Notes: generated from the sequence alone by a model not told the origin. A stretch of 64,000 bases of DNA from UBA6109 sp035366835 (GCA_035366835.1 DAOSIS010000011.1:1-64000), one strand, 5' to 3'; shown: positions 53,743 to 62,949, numbered from the stretch's first letter. Made by a program: numbers and translations.

Positions 53743-54201
53743 ATGCTGAAAGCCAAGGACATCATGACCAGGGACGTCATTACGGTGGGTTCAGACACGG
53801 AAATCATTCAGGCGGCAAAGCTGATGCTCGACAACCACCTCAGCGGTCTTCCCGTGGTTGACAGCGAGGGGCACGTTAAGGGAATCATCTGCCAATCCGA
53901 TCTTATCGCCCAGCAGGAAAAGATCCCTCTGCCTTCCTTCTTTGTGCTGCTCGATTCCATGATTCCCCTGTCTTCTCAAAAAAGCATCGAGAAGGAAGCG
54001 AAGAAGATGGCGGCCTTCAAAGTGTCGGACGCGATGACGCCTGATCCCATAACGGTTGACCCGGAAACGAGCCTTGAGGACATCGCCACACTGATGGTGA
54101 AGCACAACATCCACACCCTGCCTGTTACCGAACGAGGCAGGCTGGTCGGCATCATCGGCAAGGAGGATATTCTCCGCACCCTCATGCCGGCCGGGGAATA
54201 G
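53743..54201 (+). CDS. Tandem CBS-domain protein
   Basis: This protein has 152 residues. Two CBS motifs are present: IMTRDVITVGSDTEIIQAAK with SGLPVVDSEGHVKGIICQSD, and AMTPDPITVDPETSLEDIAT with HTLPVTERGRLVGIIGKED. CBS pairs bind adenosine nucleotides and regulate partner proteins. It stands alone, with no fused effector domain; partner unknown. Confidence 0.95.
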   Translation: MLKAKDIMTRDVITVGSDTEIIQAAKLMLDNHLSGLPVVDSEGHVKGIICQSDLIAQQEKIPLPSFFVLLDSMIPLSSQKSIEKEAKKMAAFKVSDAMTPDPITVDPETSLEDIATLMVKHNIHTLPVTERGRLVGIIGKEDILRTLMPAGE

Positions 54202-54343
54202 CATTCATCCGCTCATCTCGAGAGACCCTTTCGGCTTCCGGGTCCGCCCGATCGGGCTGTCCCGGCAGGGGACGTCGTGAAGCCGGCGAAACGATCCGGG
54301 AAAAATTCTTCGAAGTCTTCAACATCGGGATTGCTTCCGGCAG

Positions 54344-55051
54344 TCACGCACGCAGATCGATGCCGGTGGGACTGTTGAGATACTTGTCCACCAGTTCCAG
54401 CATGGCGCTGATCTTGAAAGGTTTTGAAAGACAGAGATATCCGAACTTCAGCATATCTTCATTCAAGTCGCGCTTGACATTTCTCAGACCGAAAAAACCG
54501 CTGATATAGATCACCTTGATCCTGGGATTCTTCCGGCGTATCTTCCTGATCAACTCGACCCCGCTCATCTTGGGCATCACCACGTCGGTGAAAACCAGGT
54601 CGGGATTGAACTTCAGGAAGGCTTCGTACCCGTCTTCCCCGTCGACGGCGACCCGAACGTCATACCCTTCCATCAGGAAGATGTCGCGAAAGGTCTCCTG
54701 GAGACCGAATTCGTCTTCCACGACCAGGATCCTCTTTCTTGCCGGGACTTCTTCCCGCAGATTCCTCCGCGACCCCTTCTCGAGCAGGGCAACCAGGTCT
54801 GCGTCGCTTGTCTGAGCGATGACCTCGCTGATCGAATTCAGACGCTGCTGCAGCCTCTTCGCCTGCTCTTCCTTGCCCGGATTCAAATCGGGGTGATAGA
54901 CCTTGCTCAACAGGTGATAGCTGGATTTGATGTAGGACAGGGCGCTGTTCTGGCCCAGTTCCATGTAGATTTCCCTGGCTTTTCCCAGGAGGCCCAGATA
55001 GTCGAGCTCTCGCTCGATCAGCATCAGGTGGTCGACGGCTTTTGCGGACAC
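54344..55051 (-). CDS. J-domain-like region fused to a response-regulator receiver domain
   Basis: This protein has 235 residues from GTG 55051 (GGAG upstream); ATG 55024 is an alternative. Residues about 15-85 look like a divergent J domain, with the HPD tripeptide in LLSKVYHPDLNPGKEEQAKR. Residues 110-230 are a receiver domain: RILVVEDEFGLQETF (acidic pocket), phospho-acceptor Asp in PDLVFTDVVMPKMSG, Thr/Ser position ISGFF and Lys in LSKPF. There is no output domain. The arrangement suggests phosphorylation-controlled recruitment of DnaK; that is inference. The partner histidine kinase is not adjacent. Confidence 0.85.
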   Translation of the reverse strand: MSAKAVDHLMLIERELDYLGLLGKAREIYMELGQNSALSYIKSSYHLLSKVYHPDLNPGKEEQAKRLQQRLNSISEVIAQTSDADLVALLEKGSRRNLREEVPARKRILVVEDEFGLQETFRDIFLMEGYDVRVAVDGEDGYEAFLKFNPDLVFTDVVMPKMSGVELIRKIRRKNPRIKVIYISGFFGLRNVKRDLNEDMLKFGYLCLSKPFKISAMLELVDKYLNSPTGIDLRA

Positions 55052-55307
55052 TCTATTCGGGCTCCGAATCGATGAACGCCGGTCGATGTCTTTCGACGAA
55101 TACGGGAACCGCTTTTTGTGGGGTGCATGTATACGATGGATCACCCTGCCTGTCAACGAGGCATTGCTGCACGAAGCGGGTCCGGCGCCAAGGGCTCTTC
55201 TTGCAGTGCCGTCGCAGATTGTGCTATTTCCAGCCGTGGTTGTGTTCCGCCGGTCGCCTGAAAAAACGCCGTGCGAGGAGAGTCTTCGGGGCGAGGAGGC
55301 CCGCTCC

Positions 55308-56129
55308 ATGAGCAGAAAAGAGTTTCTTCCAGCCGTCGGTCGAATGAGCCTTTCCCGGCTCCTGATATCGTGCCTCTTGTTCGGCGCCCTGGCGCTGGCC
55401 GGGTGCGGCGGGTCGCAGGCCCGTTACAGGAGCAATGTCATCGAATTTCTCTACGGGAACAAGGAGAGTCTGCCCGAGACGGTGCCCTCGCCGTCGCTGT
55501 CGACGCCGTTCAAGCTCGGAATCGCCTTTGTCCCCGACGGGACCTCCACGGTCACAGGGGCGGTGCCGGCGGGAGGGACGTCGGCTGCCGGCCCAAGGCA
55601 CGCCCTGATCTTGAGCGACAAGCAGAAGGCTGACCTGATGGAAATGGTTTCCGCTTCGCTGAAGACATATTCCTTCGTCAAATCCGTGGATGTCATTCCA
55701 TCCCAGTATCTCGTTTTCAAGGGCGGTTTCTCGAATCTCGATCAGATTTCCAGCATGTACGGCCTAGATGTCATCATGCTGCTCTCCTACGATCAGGTTC
55801 AGCACACCGACGAAGGGATGCTGTCGATCGTCTACTGGACGATCATCGGCGCCTATGTGGTCGAGGGCGAAAAGAACGACACGAGCACAATGATCGACGC
55901 GGCCGTGTTCCACATCCCCGCACGCAGACTGCTGTTCCGATCTTCCGGAACGAGCCATATCAAGGCGACGTCGACTCCCGTCAACCTGAGCGAGCAGCTT
56001 CGCAAGGACTCCTATGCAGGCTTCGAAAAGGCAATCGTTGACCTGACAGGCAATCTCAAGGAGCAATTGCAGCTGTTCAAGGAACGGGTTGAGAAGGGAA
56101 CGCCGGCGCGGGACACGGCCCTGCAGTAG
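55308..56129 (+). CDS. Lipoprotein, rhombotarget-like family
   Basis: This protein has 273 residues; ATG 55308 is preceded by GAGGAGG, and the longer frame is rejected. The lipobox is LALAGC at residue 34. The mature part has the markers SNVIEFLYGNKE, LGIAFVP, SVDVIPSQYL, LDVIMLLSYDQVQHTDEGML, YWTIIGAYVVEGEKNDTSTM and VNLSEQLRKDS, which I associate with the family named rhombotarget lipoprotein. Function unknown, in the envelope. It is divergent from the J-domain/receiver gene. Confidence 0.82.
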   Translation: MSRKEFLPAVGRMSLSRLLISCLLFGALALAGCGGSQARYRSNVIEFLYGNKESLPETVPSPSLSTPFKLGIAFVPDGTSTVTGAVPAGGTSAAGPRHALILSDKQKADLMEMVSASLKTYSFVKSVDVIPSQYLVFKGGFSNLDQISSMYGLDVIMLLSYDQVQHTDEGMLSIVYWTIIGAYVVEGEKNDTSTMIDAAVFHIPARRLLFRSSGTSHIKATSTPVNLSEQLRKDSYAGFEKAIVDLTGNLKEQLQLFKERVEKGTPARDTALQ

Positions 56130-56356
56130 CCTGCCATCACCCCTCTCGGCTCCGCCGTATTGCCTCTCTGAAGTCCCGCAGAACCGGCAAGGGCAAAGCG
56201 ACCCTTCCTGCGTGACGCTTTAACGGTACCGGTTCTCATCTTTTTCGCACGGACGATTCATCTTTTTCGAACCGACAAATCGGCATCTCCATGATATCCA
56301 CGGAAATTCTGGGAATTGTATAAGGAAATTCACGGTGCAGGAAACGAGGAGGACGC

Positions 56357-56938
56357 ATGAATCCCATCGGCCATCTCATGCAGGAACACCGAACGATCGA
56401 AAAAACCCTGAACATGTTTGAGCTTGAGATGAGGAAGATCCGTGATGAAGGCCGTATCGATCCCGTCTCCATGCATGTCTCCATAGACTTCGTCCGTACG
56501 TACGTCGACCTGGCCCATCATGGCAAGGAAGAGGACATCCTCTTCCGTGAGCTTTCGAAAAAAGACCTGCTGCCGGAGCATGCCGGCATCATCCAAGAGC
56601 TCAAGCAGGATCACAAATATTCAAGAACCATCGTGAGCAAGTGGATGCAGGCCAACAACCGCTATCTGGACGGGGAGGACACCTCGCGGGAGATCCTCTC
56701 GTACCTGGAGGAATTGATGGGCTTTTACCCGCAGCACATCAGAAAAGAGGATGAAAATTTCTACGATCCCGTCCTGGCGTATTTCGGGAGCGAGGAGCGC
56801 GAAAAGATGTCCGCGGAGTACGCCGCGTTCGACAAGAACATCCTCCACTGGAAGTATCAGAAAAGCGAAGCCGTCCTGAAGGAAAGACTGTGGGAAGGCC
56901 GCACGTTCGATCCCTGCCGGACCCGTCCGGGCAGTTAG
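56357..56938 (+). CDS. Hemerythrin-domain protein
   Basis: This 193-residue protein has ATG 56357 after GAGGAGG. It is a four-helix bundle with the metal-binding His/Glu set of hemerythrin HHE proteins: LMQEHRTIEK, DLAHHGKEEDILF, ELKQDHKYSR and YPQHIRKEDENFYDP. Bacterial HHE proteins bind O2 or help repair iron-sulfur proteins under NO or oxidative stress. No regulator adjacent. Confidence 0.93.
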   Translation: MNPIGHLMQEHRTIEKTLNMFELEMRKIRDEGRIDPVSMHVSIDFVRTYVDLAHHGKEEDILFRELSKKDLLPEHAGIIQELKQDHKYSRTIVSKWMQANNRYLDGEDTSREILSYLEELMGFYPQHIRKEDENFYDPVLAYFGSEEREKMSAEYAAFDKNILHWKYQKSEAVLKERLWEGRTFDPCRTRPGS

Positions 56939-57112
56939 AGGGTTGAACGCAGCGGCTGAGCCCCGGGATGACCTCCGCCCGGAAAGATGCGCGTCGCTTT
57001 TTTCGAACGGCCCCCTAAGAAAATCCGAAGGATCGAATAGGGTTATGACTCATTTACAGGGCTTTGCGCCCGTGGGATACTTTCAGAAAAATATGATTTG
57101 GAGGTGATTCCA

Positions 57113-57277
57113 ATGGCCGAACAGATGAAGAAAGTGCAGTGTCCGGATCCGTGCAACTTCATGGTGAAAAGCCATGATGAAAAAGAAGTCGTCGATTTCG
57201 TCATGCAGCATGCCAAGAAAAGTCACAACATGGACCTCTCGGAGCAGGACGCAAAGAAGATGGTAGAGTCTGCGTAA
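57113..57277 (+). CDS. DUF1059 family small protein
   Basis: This 54-residue protein falls below common length cut-offs. GGAGGTG lies eight bases before ATG 57113. VQCPDPCNFMVKSHDEKEVV with VMQHAKKSHNM matches the DUF1059 pattern (Cys pair then HAxxxHxM). The family is widespread, function unknown. A strong hairpin terminator follows ten bases after its stop. Confidence 0.88.
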   Translation: MAEQMKKVQCPDPCNFMVKSHDEKEVVDFVMQHAKKSHNMDLSEQDAKKMVESA

Positions 57278-57287
57278 CCCCTTCAGC

Positions 57288-57322
57288 CCTTCGTTTGCCG
57301 CTCTGCGAGCGGCAAACGAAGG
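57288..57322 (+). terminator. Terminator after the DUF1059 gene
   Basis: A perfect 15-bp stem, CCTTCGTTTGCCGCT and its complement, has a 5-base loop and is followed by TTTA. Confidence 0.8.
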
Positions 57323-57692
57323 TTTATCCATGAGCGGCTTGCCCCGCAACGCGCGGGTCCGGCTCCGCCCACCGCCCTTTTTTCCCGCTCAGATAACTTT
57401 TTTGATCCTACCTTTGATTTTTTCAATTGGACGAATTGTGTCGTCCTCTTATATGGTGAACCTGCGGTGTCTGCCGCCGGATCCAAAACGACCCTGCTGG
57501 GGAGCGGACATGAAAGTCGTCGTCATCGGAGCGGTATGCCTTCTTCCTGGAAAATATCATGCGGGTATCACGGGGAGAGGCCCCGCTCAGCGCCCTGAAC
57601 CGGATTTCAGCGACCTGAGCGCCCCTGCCCCGCCCTCATGCGCCGTCCGCCGGACGCGGACGGAGGCGGTCTTGGATCGGAGGACAGCGAAT
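57323..57692. other. Gap of 370 bases, possibly with a dehydrogenase remnant
   Basis: No intact gene is seen. At 57535-57618 a short frame reads YAFFLENIMRVSRGEAPLSA, like the C-terminal end of D-2-hydroxyacid dehydrogenases. The evidence is weak. The reading frame of the next gene extends upstream through this region but without a start signal. Confidence 0.35.
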
Positions 57693-58595
57693 ATGCGAGT
57701 CGGATTTATCGGCCTCGGCCGCATGGGATTTCCCATGGCCGCGAACCTCGTCAAAGCCGGGCATTCCGTGACGGTACACAATCGCAGCCGCGGCCCCGTG
57801 GACCGCCTCGCCGCCCTCGGCGCCGCTGCCGCCACCTCACCCGCGGATGTCGCCCGCTCCGTCGACGTTCTCGTGACCTGCCTCCTGACGCCGGAACAGG
57901 TGGAACGCGTCTACCTCGGTCCGGAAGGGACGATGGAAGGCGGACGGGCCGGCCAGATCTTCATCGATGCGAGCACGGTCTACCCCATGACGAGCCGCAA
58001 GGTCGCGGAAGCCTTGCACGTGAAGGGGATTGCGTTTCTCGATGCGCCGGTCAGCGGCGGTCCGGGCGGCGCGGCGGGCGGAACCCTGAGCATTATGGTC
58101 GGCGGGGAGGGACCGGTGCTGGAAAAGGCCCGTCCCGTGCTGGAGGTCTTCGGAAAGAACATCTTCCACATGGGGCCGGTCGGCGCCGGCTGTTCGACCA
58201 AGATCTGCAACCAGATCCTCACAGGGACCGCGCATGTCCTCGTTGCGGAGGCCATGGTGCTTGGAACGAAGCTCGGCCTCGATCCGCAGAAGCTTTTTGA
58301 CGTGTTGCATCTCAGTTCCGGCCAGTGCCGGGCCCTCGACAACGCCGTCCCGCAGGCCATCCTCCCGCGAAACTTCGCCGCAGTCTTCACGGTCGAGGGG
58401 ATGATCAAGGACCTGGAGTGTGCGCTCCGGACCGCTCGGGAGAACGGCGTACGCCTGCTCCTCCCCGCCGTGGCGCAGCAGATCTACCAGGAGGCGCGCG
58501 GCCTCGGCCACGGGAACGAACACCTGGCGGCGGTGGTCCAGCCGATGGAGAAGATCGCCGGCATCGAGGTCGCCAGGAAGGAACCGCAGCCTTGA
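57693..58595 (+). CDS. NAD(P)-dependent 3-hydroxyisobutyrate dehydrogenase-family oxidoreductase
   Basis: This protein has 300 residues from ATG 57693 (GGAGGAC upstream). The N-terminal Rossmann motif is VGFIGLGRMGFPMAANLVKA. The substrate-binding signature is FLDAPVSGGPGGAAGGTLSI, and the catalytic Lys is in STKICNQIL. The family reduces small beta-hydroxy acid semialdehydes (tartronate, succinate or methylmalonate semialdehyde). It starts a run with two class-III PLP enzymes and a LysR gene, which suggests reduction of an aldehyde made by deamination. Confidence 0.92.
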   Translation: MRVGFIGLGRMGFPMAANLVKAGHSVTVHNRSRGPVDRLAALGAAAATSPADVARSVDVLVTCLLTPEQVERVYLGPEGTMEGGRAGQIFIDASTVYPMTSRKVAEALHVKGIAFLDAPVSGGPGGAAGGTLSIMVGGEGPVLEKARPVLEVFGKNIFHMGPVGAGCSTKICNQILTGTAHVLVAEAMVLGTKLGLDPQKLFDVLHLSSGQCRALDNAVPQAILPRNFAAVFTVEGMIKDLECALRTARENGVRLLLPAVAQQIYQEARGLGHGNEHLAAVVQPMEKIAGIEVARKEPQP

Positions 58596-58627
58596 TCGCA
58601 TGTCCCTAAGACAAAAGGAGAAGAATC

Positions 58628-59980
58628 ATGGAGAAGCTTCATCGCTCCGAAGGAGACATCAACCTGTCGCGGCGGCGGCAGGCCTGGCAGGATGCCCATC
58701 TCGACGAAGAAACGCGGCGGCTCCTCGCCGAGGACGAAAAGTACTTCCTCAGGCAGTCGCTCTCCACGCCCTGCCTGAACGGCCTGAAGGCCTGCGAAGG
58801 GATCTGGATCGAGGATCTGCAGGGCAGGAGGTACATGGATTTTCACGGCAACAACGTCCACCAGGTCGGCTTCGGAAATCCGGAGGTGATTGCCGCCATC
58901 AAGGAGCAGCTGGACGAACTGCCGTTCTGTCCGCGGCGCTATACGAACCGGAAAGCGGTGGATCTCGCCAAGAAACTGGCGGAGCTGGCGCCGGGGACCC
59001 TGAACAAGGTCCTGCTCGCGCCGGGCGGGACGAGCGCCATCGGCATGGCGCTGAAGCTCGCGAGGATCGCCACGGGACGGCACAAGACCATTTCCATGTG
59101 GGATTCTTTCCACGGGGCGTCACTGGACGCGATATCGGTCGGAGGCGAGGCAGTGTTCCGCCAGAACATCGGCCCCCTGCTGCCGGGAACGGAGCACGTG
59201 CCGCCGCCCGACGAATACCACTGCATCTTCGGCTGCTTCGAGCGCGGCGGGTGCGACATGACCTGCGCGCGCTACATCGACTACATCATGGAAAAAGAGG
59301 GCGATATCGCCGCCGTGGTGGCCGAACCCATGCGGAGCACGCCGTACGTGCCGAAGCCGGAGTACTGGCGGATCGTCCGGGAGGCCTGCGACAGGCACGG
59401 CGCACTCCTGATCTTCGACGAGATTCCGCACGCCCTCGGCCGGACGGGACGGATGTTCACCTGCGAGAACTTCGGAATCGTCCCGGACATCCTGGTGATC
59501 GGCAAGGGCCTCGGCGGCGGGGTATTCCCGCTGGCGGCGATGATCGCGCGGGAAGATCTCGATGTGGCGGGCCACATCGCGCTGGGGCATTATACGCACG
59601 AAAAGAGCCCGGCGGCCTGCGCGGCGGCGCTGGCGACCATCGAGTACATCGAGAAGAACAAGCTGGTGCAGCACTCCCGTGACCTGGGCGCCCACGCCCT
59701 GAAGCGGATGCGGGGGATGATGGAGCGCCATCCCCTGATCGGGGATGTGCGCGGCATCGGATTGTTTCTCGGCATCGAGCTGGTGAGGAACCGGACGACG
59801 AGGGAGCGTGCGACGGACCAGGCGGAGGCCGTGATGTACGCGGCGCTGTCGCGCGGACTCAGCTTCAAGCTCACGATGGGCAACATCCTCACGCTCACGC
59901 CGGCGCTGACGATATCGAAGGACGAGATGGACAGGGCCCTCGCCATCATTGAGGCCTGCATCGCGGACGTGGAAAAATGA
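58628..59980 (+). CDS. Class-III PLP-dependent enzyme, possibly a PbfA-like ammonia-lyase
   Basis: This 450-residue protein has AAAGGAG upstream. It has the class-III aminotransferase fold: APGGTSAIGMALKLAR, FDEIPHALGRTGRMF and Schiff-base Lys in DILVIGKGLGGGVFPLAAM. The start EGDINLSRRRQAWQD and the segment YFLRQSLSTPCLN with FHGNNVHQVGFG recall a subgroup that includes (R)-1-hydroxy-2-aminoethylphosphonate ammonia-lyase. No phosphonatase gene is in the window, so the substrate stays open; aminotransferase activity is equally possible. The stop overlaps the LysR start (ATGA). Confidence 0.85.
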   Translation: MEKLHRSEGDINLSRRRQAWQDAHLDEETRRLLAEDEKYFLRQSLSTPCLNGLKACEGIWIEDLQGRRYMDFHGNNVHQVGFGNPEVIAAIKEQLDELPFCPRRYTNRKAVDLAKKLAELAPGTLNKVLLAPGGTSAIGMALKLARIATGRHKTISMWDSFHGASLDAISVGGEAVFRQNIGPLLPGTEHVPPPDEYHCIFGCFERGGCDMTCARYIDYIMEKEGDIAAVVAEPMRSTPYVPKPEYWRIVREACDRHGALLIFDEIPHALGRTGRMFTCENFGIVPDILVIGKGLGGGVFPLAAMIAREDLDVAGHIALGHYTHEKSPAACAAALATIEYIEKNKLVQHSRDLGAHALKRMRGMMERHPLIGDVRGIGLFLGIELVRNRTTRERATDQAEAVMYAALSRGLSFKLTMGNILTLTPALTISKDEMDRALAIIEACIADVEK

Positions 59981-60915
59981 ACCGGCGAACGGGAAGGATC
60001 GCGGTAGAGGCGGTAGAGATGGAACCGCACCATTCCAACCCCATTCAGTATTTCAACCATTTGAAGGCCTTCTATTACGTGGCCCTGTGCGAGAGCTTTA
60101 CCCGGGCGGCCGACAAATTGAGTCTCTCCCAATCCACGCTGAGCATCCAGGTCCAGTCCCTGGAACAGCAGCTTGGCTTCCCGCTGATCAAGCAGAACAA
60201 GCGCCGGGTCGAACTGACGGAGGAGGGAAACATCATCTTCTCCTACGCAAAGTCGGTCTTCGCGACTCTGGACGACCTGGCCTCCGCCGCCGATGACATC
60301 CGGAAGCGCAAGATCAAGATCGGCACGACGCCGACGCTGGCCCAGTACATCGTACCGAAAGTGATCAGGAAACTGCGGTCCGGCGAATCGGGGCTCAAGG
60401 TGCACATCTTTACGGGGCAGTCCCGGGAAGTGATCGACCGGATCAAGAACTATGAATATCATATCGGCATCATCACGCGCTGCGAGTATCCGCGCGATCT
60501 CATCAGCCTTCCCGTCGCCAAGCCGAAGCTCCGTTTCGTCGTGAACGACCCCAGGCTTGCCGCGGCGGTGGACATGGAAGATCTCGCCGGTTATCCGATC
60601 ATTCTGACCGATCCCGGTTCCGTGACGCGGGACTACCTCCTGCAGGAGTTCGGCAAGAGGGGAATCTCGATCAAGATCTGCGCGGAAAGCGAGAACGCCG
60701 AAATCGTGAAGGGCATGGTGAACCTGGGCATGGGCGGTGCGTTCTTTCCGGCCTTCGCGGTGGAGGAGGATCTCAGGGAAGGCCGGTTCCGCGAAATCGC
60801 GCTGCCGGCGGACCTCTGTGTCCACATCGACGTGGTGTACATGAAGGACCGGAAGAATCTCACCGTGGTCCGGAATTTCGTGGAGACTTTCAAGAAGCAC
60901 AATTTCTTCCGATGA
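59977..60915 (+). CDS. LysR family transcriptional regulator
   Basis: This protein has 312 residues from ATG 59977, coupled to the gene before; ATG 60019 is an alternative start that removes 14 residues. The HTH is FYYVALCESFTRAADKLSLS with QSTLSIQVQSLEQQLGFPLI. The C-terminal effector domain (about 105-305) has the periplasmic-binding-protein fold typical of the family. It lies within the amine cluster on the same strand, so it is the likely local regulator; its operator is not evident. Confidence 0.94.
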   Translation: MNRRTGRIAVEAVEMEPHHSNPIQYFNHLKAFYYVALCESFTRAADKLSLSQSTLSIQVQSLEQQLGFPLIKQNKRRVELTEEGNIIFSYAKSVFATLDDLASAADDIRKRKIKIGTTPTLAQYIVPKVIRKLRSGESGLKVHIFTGQSREVIDRIKNYEYHIGIITRCEYPRDLISLPVAKPKLRFVVNDPRLAAAVDMEDLAGYPIILTDPGSVTRDYLLQEFGKRGISIKICAESENAEIVKGMVNLGMGGAFFPAFAVEEDLREGRFREIALPADLCVHIDVVYMKDRKNLTVVRNFVETFKKHNFFR

Positions 60916-60923
60916 CAGCGGTT

Positions 60924-61044
60924 CCTGAATCCAGTAGCGAGCATTCCTCGCAGCTTGTTGCGGGGTAAGCGAGCGAATCCTGTTTGAGATCCCTTCCTTG
61001 GGGATCGAAGATTCTCCGGAGCTTGCTCCGGAGAGCCTCAATAA
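60924..61044 (-). repeat. Dispersed repeat of about 120 bases, copy 2 (inverted relative to copy 1)
   Basis: This is the reverse complement of 50868-50990, with the same two palindromes and central block. It fills the 153-base space between the LysR gene and the next aminotransferase and ends just before that gene's GGGGAGG site. Confidence 0.88.
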
Positions 61045-61068
61045 ATTCCTTGGGGAGGAAACCGTTCC

Positions 61069-62421
61069 ATGACGCCTTTAGACACACAGGAGATTGTCCG
61101 GTTCGAGCAGGACCATGTGCTGCATCCCTGGTCGGCGCAGAAAAACTTCAAGCCCTTCGTTGTGGCGGGAGGCCTGGGGGTCCACTTCTGGGACGACAAG
61201 GGGAAACGCTATCTCGATTTCTGCTCGCAGCTCTTCAACGTCAACGCCGGACATCAGCATCCCCGGATCATCCAGGCCATCAAGGACCAGGCGGAGAAAC
61301 TCTGCTACGCCTACCCCTCGGCGGCGACGGAGCCGCGCGCGAAGCTCGCGAAGATGCTGGCGGACATCGCACCGGGCGACATCGACAGTGTCCTCTTCAT
61401 GAACTGCGGCGCCGAGGCGAACGAGAACGCGGTCCGCATGGCCCGCGCCGTGACGGGGCGGCACAAGATCATCGCCCGTTACCGCGGCTTCCACGGCGGT
61501 GCGGCGGGCGCAGCCGTCTTCGGCGATCCGCGGCGGCGGGCCTTCGAGCCCTACGTCCAGGGCGGCATCCGCGTCTGGGACCCCTACTGCTACCGCTGCT
61601 TCTTCAGGATGACCTACCCCGCCTGCGGCCTCTACTGCGCGGAAGCGATCCGCGAGGTCATCGAGGTGGAAGGCCCGGAGACGATCGCGGCCATCATGAT
61701 GGAACCGATCACGGGCAGCAACTGCCGCATCGTTCCTCCCGAGGGATACATGCAGCGCCTGCGGAGGATCTGCGACGACTACGGCATTCTGCTTATTCTC
61801 GACGAGGTGATGACCGGCTTCGGACGGACGGGGAAATGGTTTGCCGCCGACCTCTGGAACGTGGTTCCCGACATGATCACGTCCTCCAAGGGAATCACCA
61901 ACGGCGCCCTGCCGCTGGGCGTCGTCATGGTGCGCCGGAAGGTCGCCGAGTATTTTGACGACCGGATCCTGTACGCCGGTTCGACGCAGATGGGGAACCC
62001 CATCGTGGCGGCGGCGGCAGTCGCGGCGATCGAGGTCTATCGCGACGAGGGCCTGGTCGAGAATTCGCGCGTCCTCGGACGGTACCTCATGGAACGGCTG
62101 GAGCGGATTCGGGATCAACACCCCTCCGTAGGCGAGGTGCGGGGCAAAGGCCTCTTCGCAGGGATCGAACTCGTGAAGAACAAGGAAACGCGCGAGCCGC
62201 TCATTCCCTGGACCGTCCGCTACTACGAGCAGAAGCATCCGTTCGCGGGGAGGCTCCTCGGGAAGTTGAAGGAAGATGGCCTTTTCGTCGAGATGCGCTG
62301 GAACGTCCTGATGGTCGCTCCGCCGCTGTGCATCGGGAAGGAGGACCTGGACAAAGGCCTGGGAAAAATCGACCAGGCCCTCGCGATCGCCGACGACTTC
62401 GCGAAAGGGGACAAAGGATAG
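61069..62421 (+). CDS. Class-III aminotransferase (beta-alanine/taurine--pyruvate type)
   Basis: This 450-residue protein has GGGGAGG upstream of ATG 61069. It is a PLP fold-type I enzyme: NCGAEANENAVRMARAVTG, the conserved MMEPITGSNCRIVPP, DEVMTGFGRTGKWF and the Schiff-base Lys in MITSSKGITNGALPLG. Overall it resembles omega-amino-acid:pyruvate and taurine aminotransferases, converting a terminal amine to an aldehyde in the cytoplasm. The HIBADH-type reductase upstream could reduce that aldehyde. Exact substrate unknown. Confidence 0.92.
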   Translation: MTPLDTQEIVRFEQDHVLHPWSAQKNFKPFVVAGGLGVHFWDDKGKRYLDFCSQLFNVNAGHQHPRIIQAIKDQAEKLCYAYPSAATEPRAKLAKMLADIAPGDIDSVLFMNCGAEANENAVRMARAVTGRHKIIARYRGFHGGAAGAAVFGDPRRRAFEPYVQGGIRVWDPYCYRCFFRMTYPACGLYCAEAIREVIEVEGPETIAAIMMEPITGSNCRIVPPEGYMQRLRRICDDYGILLILDEVMTGFGRTGKWFAADLWNVVPDMITSSKGITNGALPLGVVMVRRKVAEYFDDRILYAGSTQMGNPIVAAAAVAAIEVYRDEGLVENSRVLGRYLMERLERIRDQHPSVGEVRGKGLFAGIELVKNKETREPLIPWTVRYYEQKHPFAGRLLGKLKEDGLFVEMRWNVLMVAPPLCIGKEDLDKGLGKIDQALAIADDFAKGDKG

Positions 62422-62556
62422 CGGTCGTCGCCGCCTGAACCTCTTCGCCGATCAGAAGATCGGGGGCGCAGGGGTCCTGAAATCGGGCACCGATGGGAAG
62501 TCCTGCTTCCAGCCGCTTTTCCGATGCTGCAGGGGGAAGGCGAGGCCGTTCGGGAG

Positions 62557-62949
62557 TCAGATCGAGGCGGGCGTCCGCCCGCCCTGGTGGAGGCGTGCAT
62601 CCAGGAGATTCTCAATCTTTTCGATGTTCCAGCCCGTGTAGACGTCCTTCTTGTCCAGAATGAAGGTCGGGTACTTCCGGAACCGGTGCCGCACCGCCTT
62701 GTAGAGGCCCAGCAGGGAGTCGGCCTCGACGAGCCGGAAGTCGATCCTGTGCTGATAGAGGTGCTTCAGCTCCAGCAGGATCTCCCGCAGTCTTTTCCAT
62801 TCCTCATGGAATTGCGGAGGATAGGCGTTTTGATCATCCTCCTGTACCGCCGGGCCGACGCCGCTCTCCTGAAACAGCAGGTCGCAATGCCGGCAGTTGC
62901 CGAGCGACGTGAAAAGAGTGCTGACGACTTCAACACAGACGGGTTTCAT
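62557..62949 (-). CDS. Thioredoxin-fold-like hypothetical protein with CxxC
   Basis: This protein has 130 residues from ATG 62949. The start VCVEVVSTLFTSLGNCRHCD has a CxxC at the position of a thioredoxin active site, and FRKYPTFILDKKDVYTGWN looks like the cis-Pro strand region of thioredoxin-like proteins. Middle segments are helical. Similar proteins exist in anaerobic deltaproteobacteria without known function. It is divergent from the sensor kinase. Confidence 0.7.
   Translation of the reverse strand: MKPVCVEVVSTLFTSLGNCRHCDLLFQESGVGPAVQEDDQNAYPPQFHEEWKRLREILLELKHLYQHRIDFRLVEADSLLGLYKAVRHRFRKYPTFILDKKDVYTGWNIEKIENLLDARLHQGGRTPASI

Noticed and set aside
57330..57692. N-terminal extension of the 3-hydroxyisobutyrate dehydrogenase-like protein by 121 residues
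   Set aside because: The Rossmann motif starts directly at ATG 57693, which has a good ribosome-binding site; the upstream codons show no conserved sequence and start inside the hairpin terminator region.
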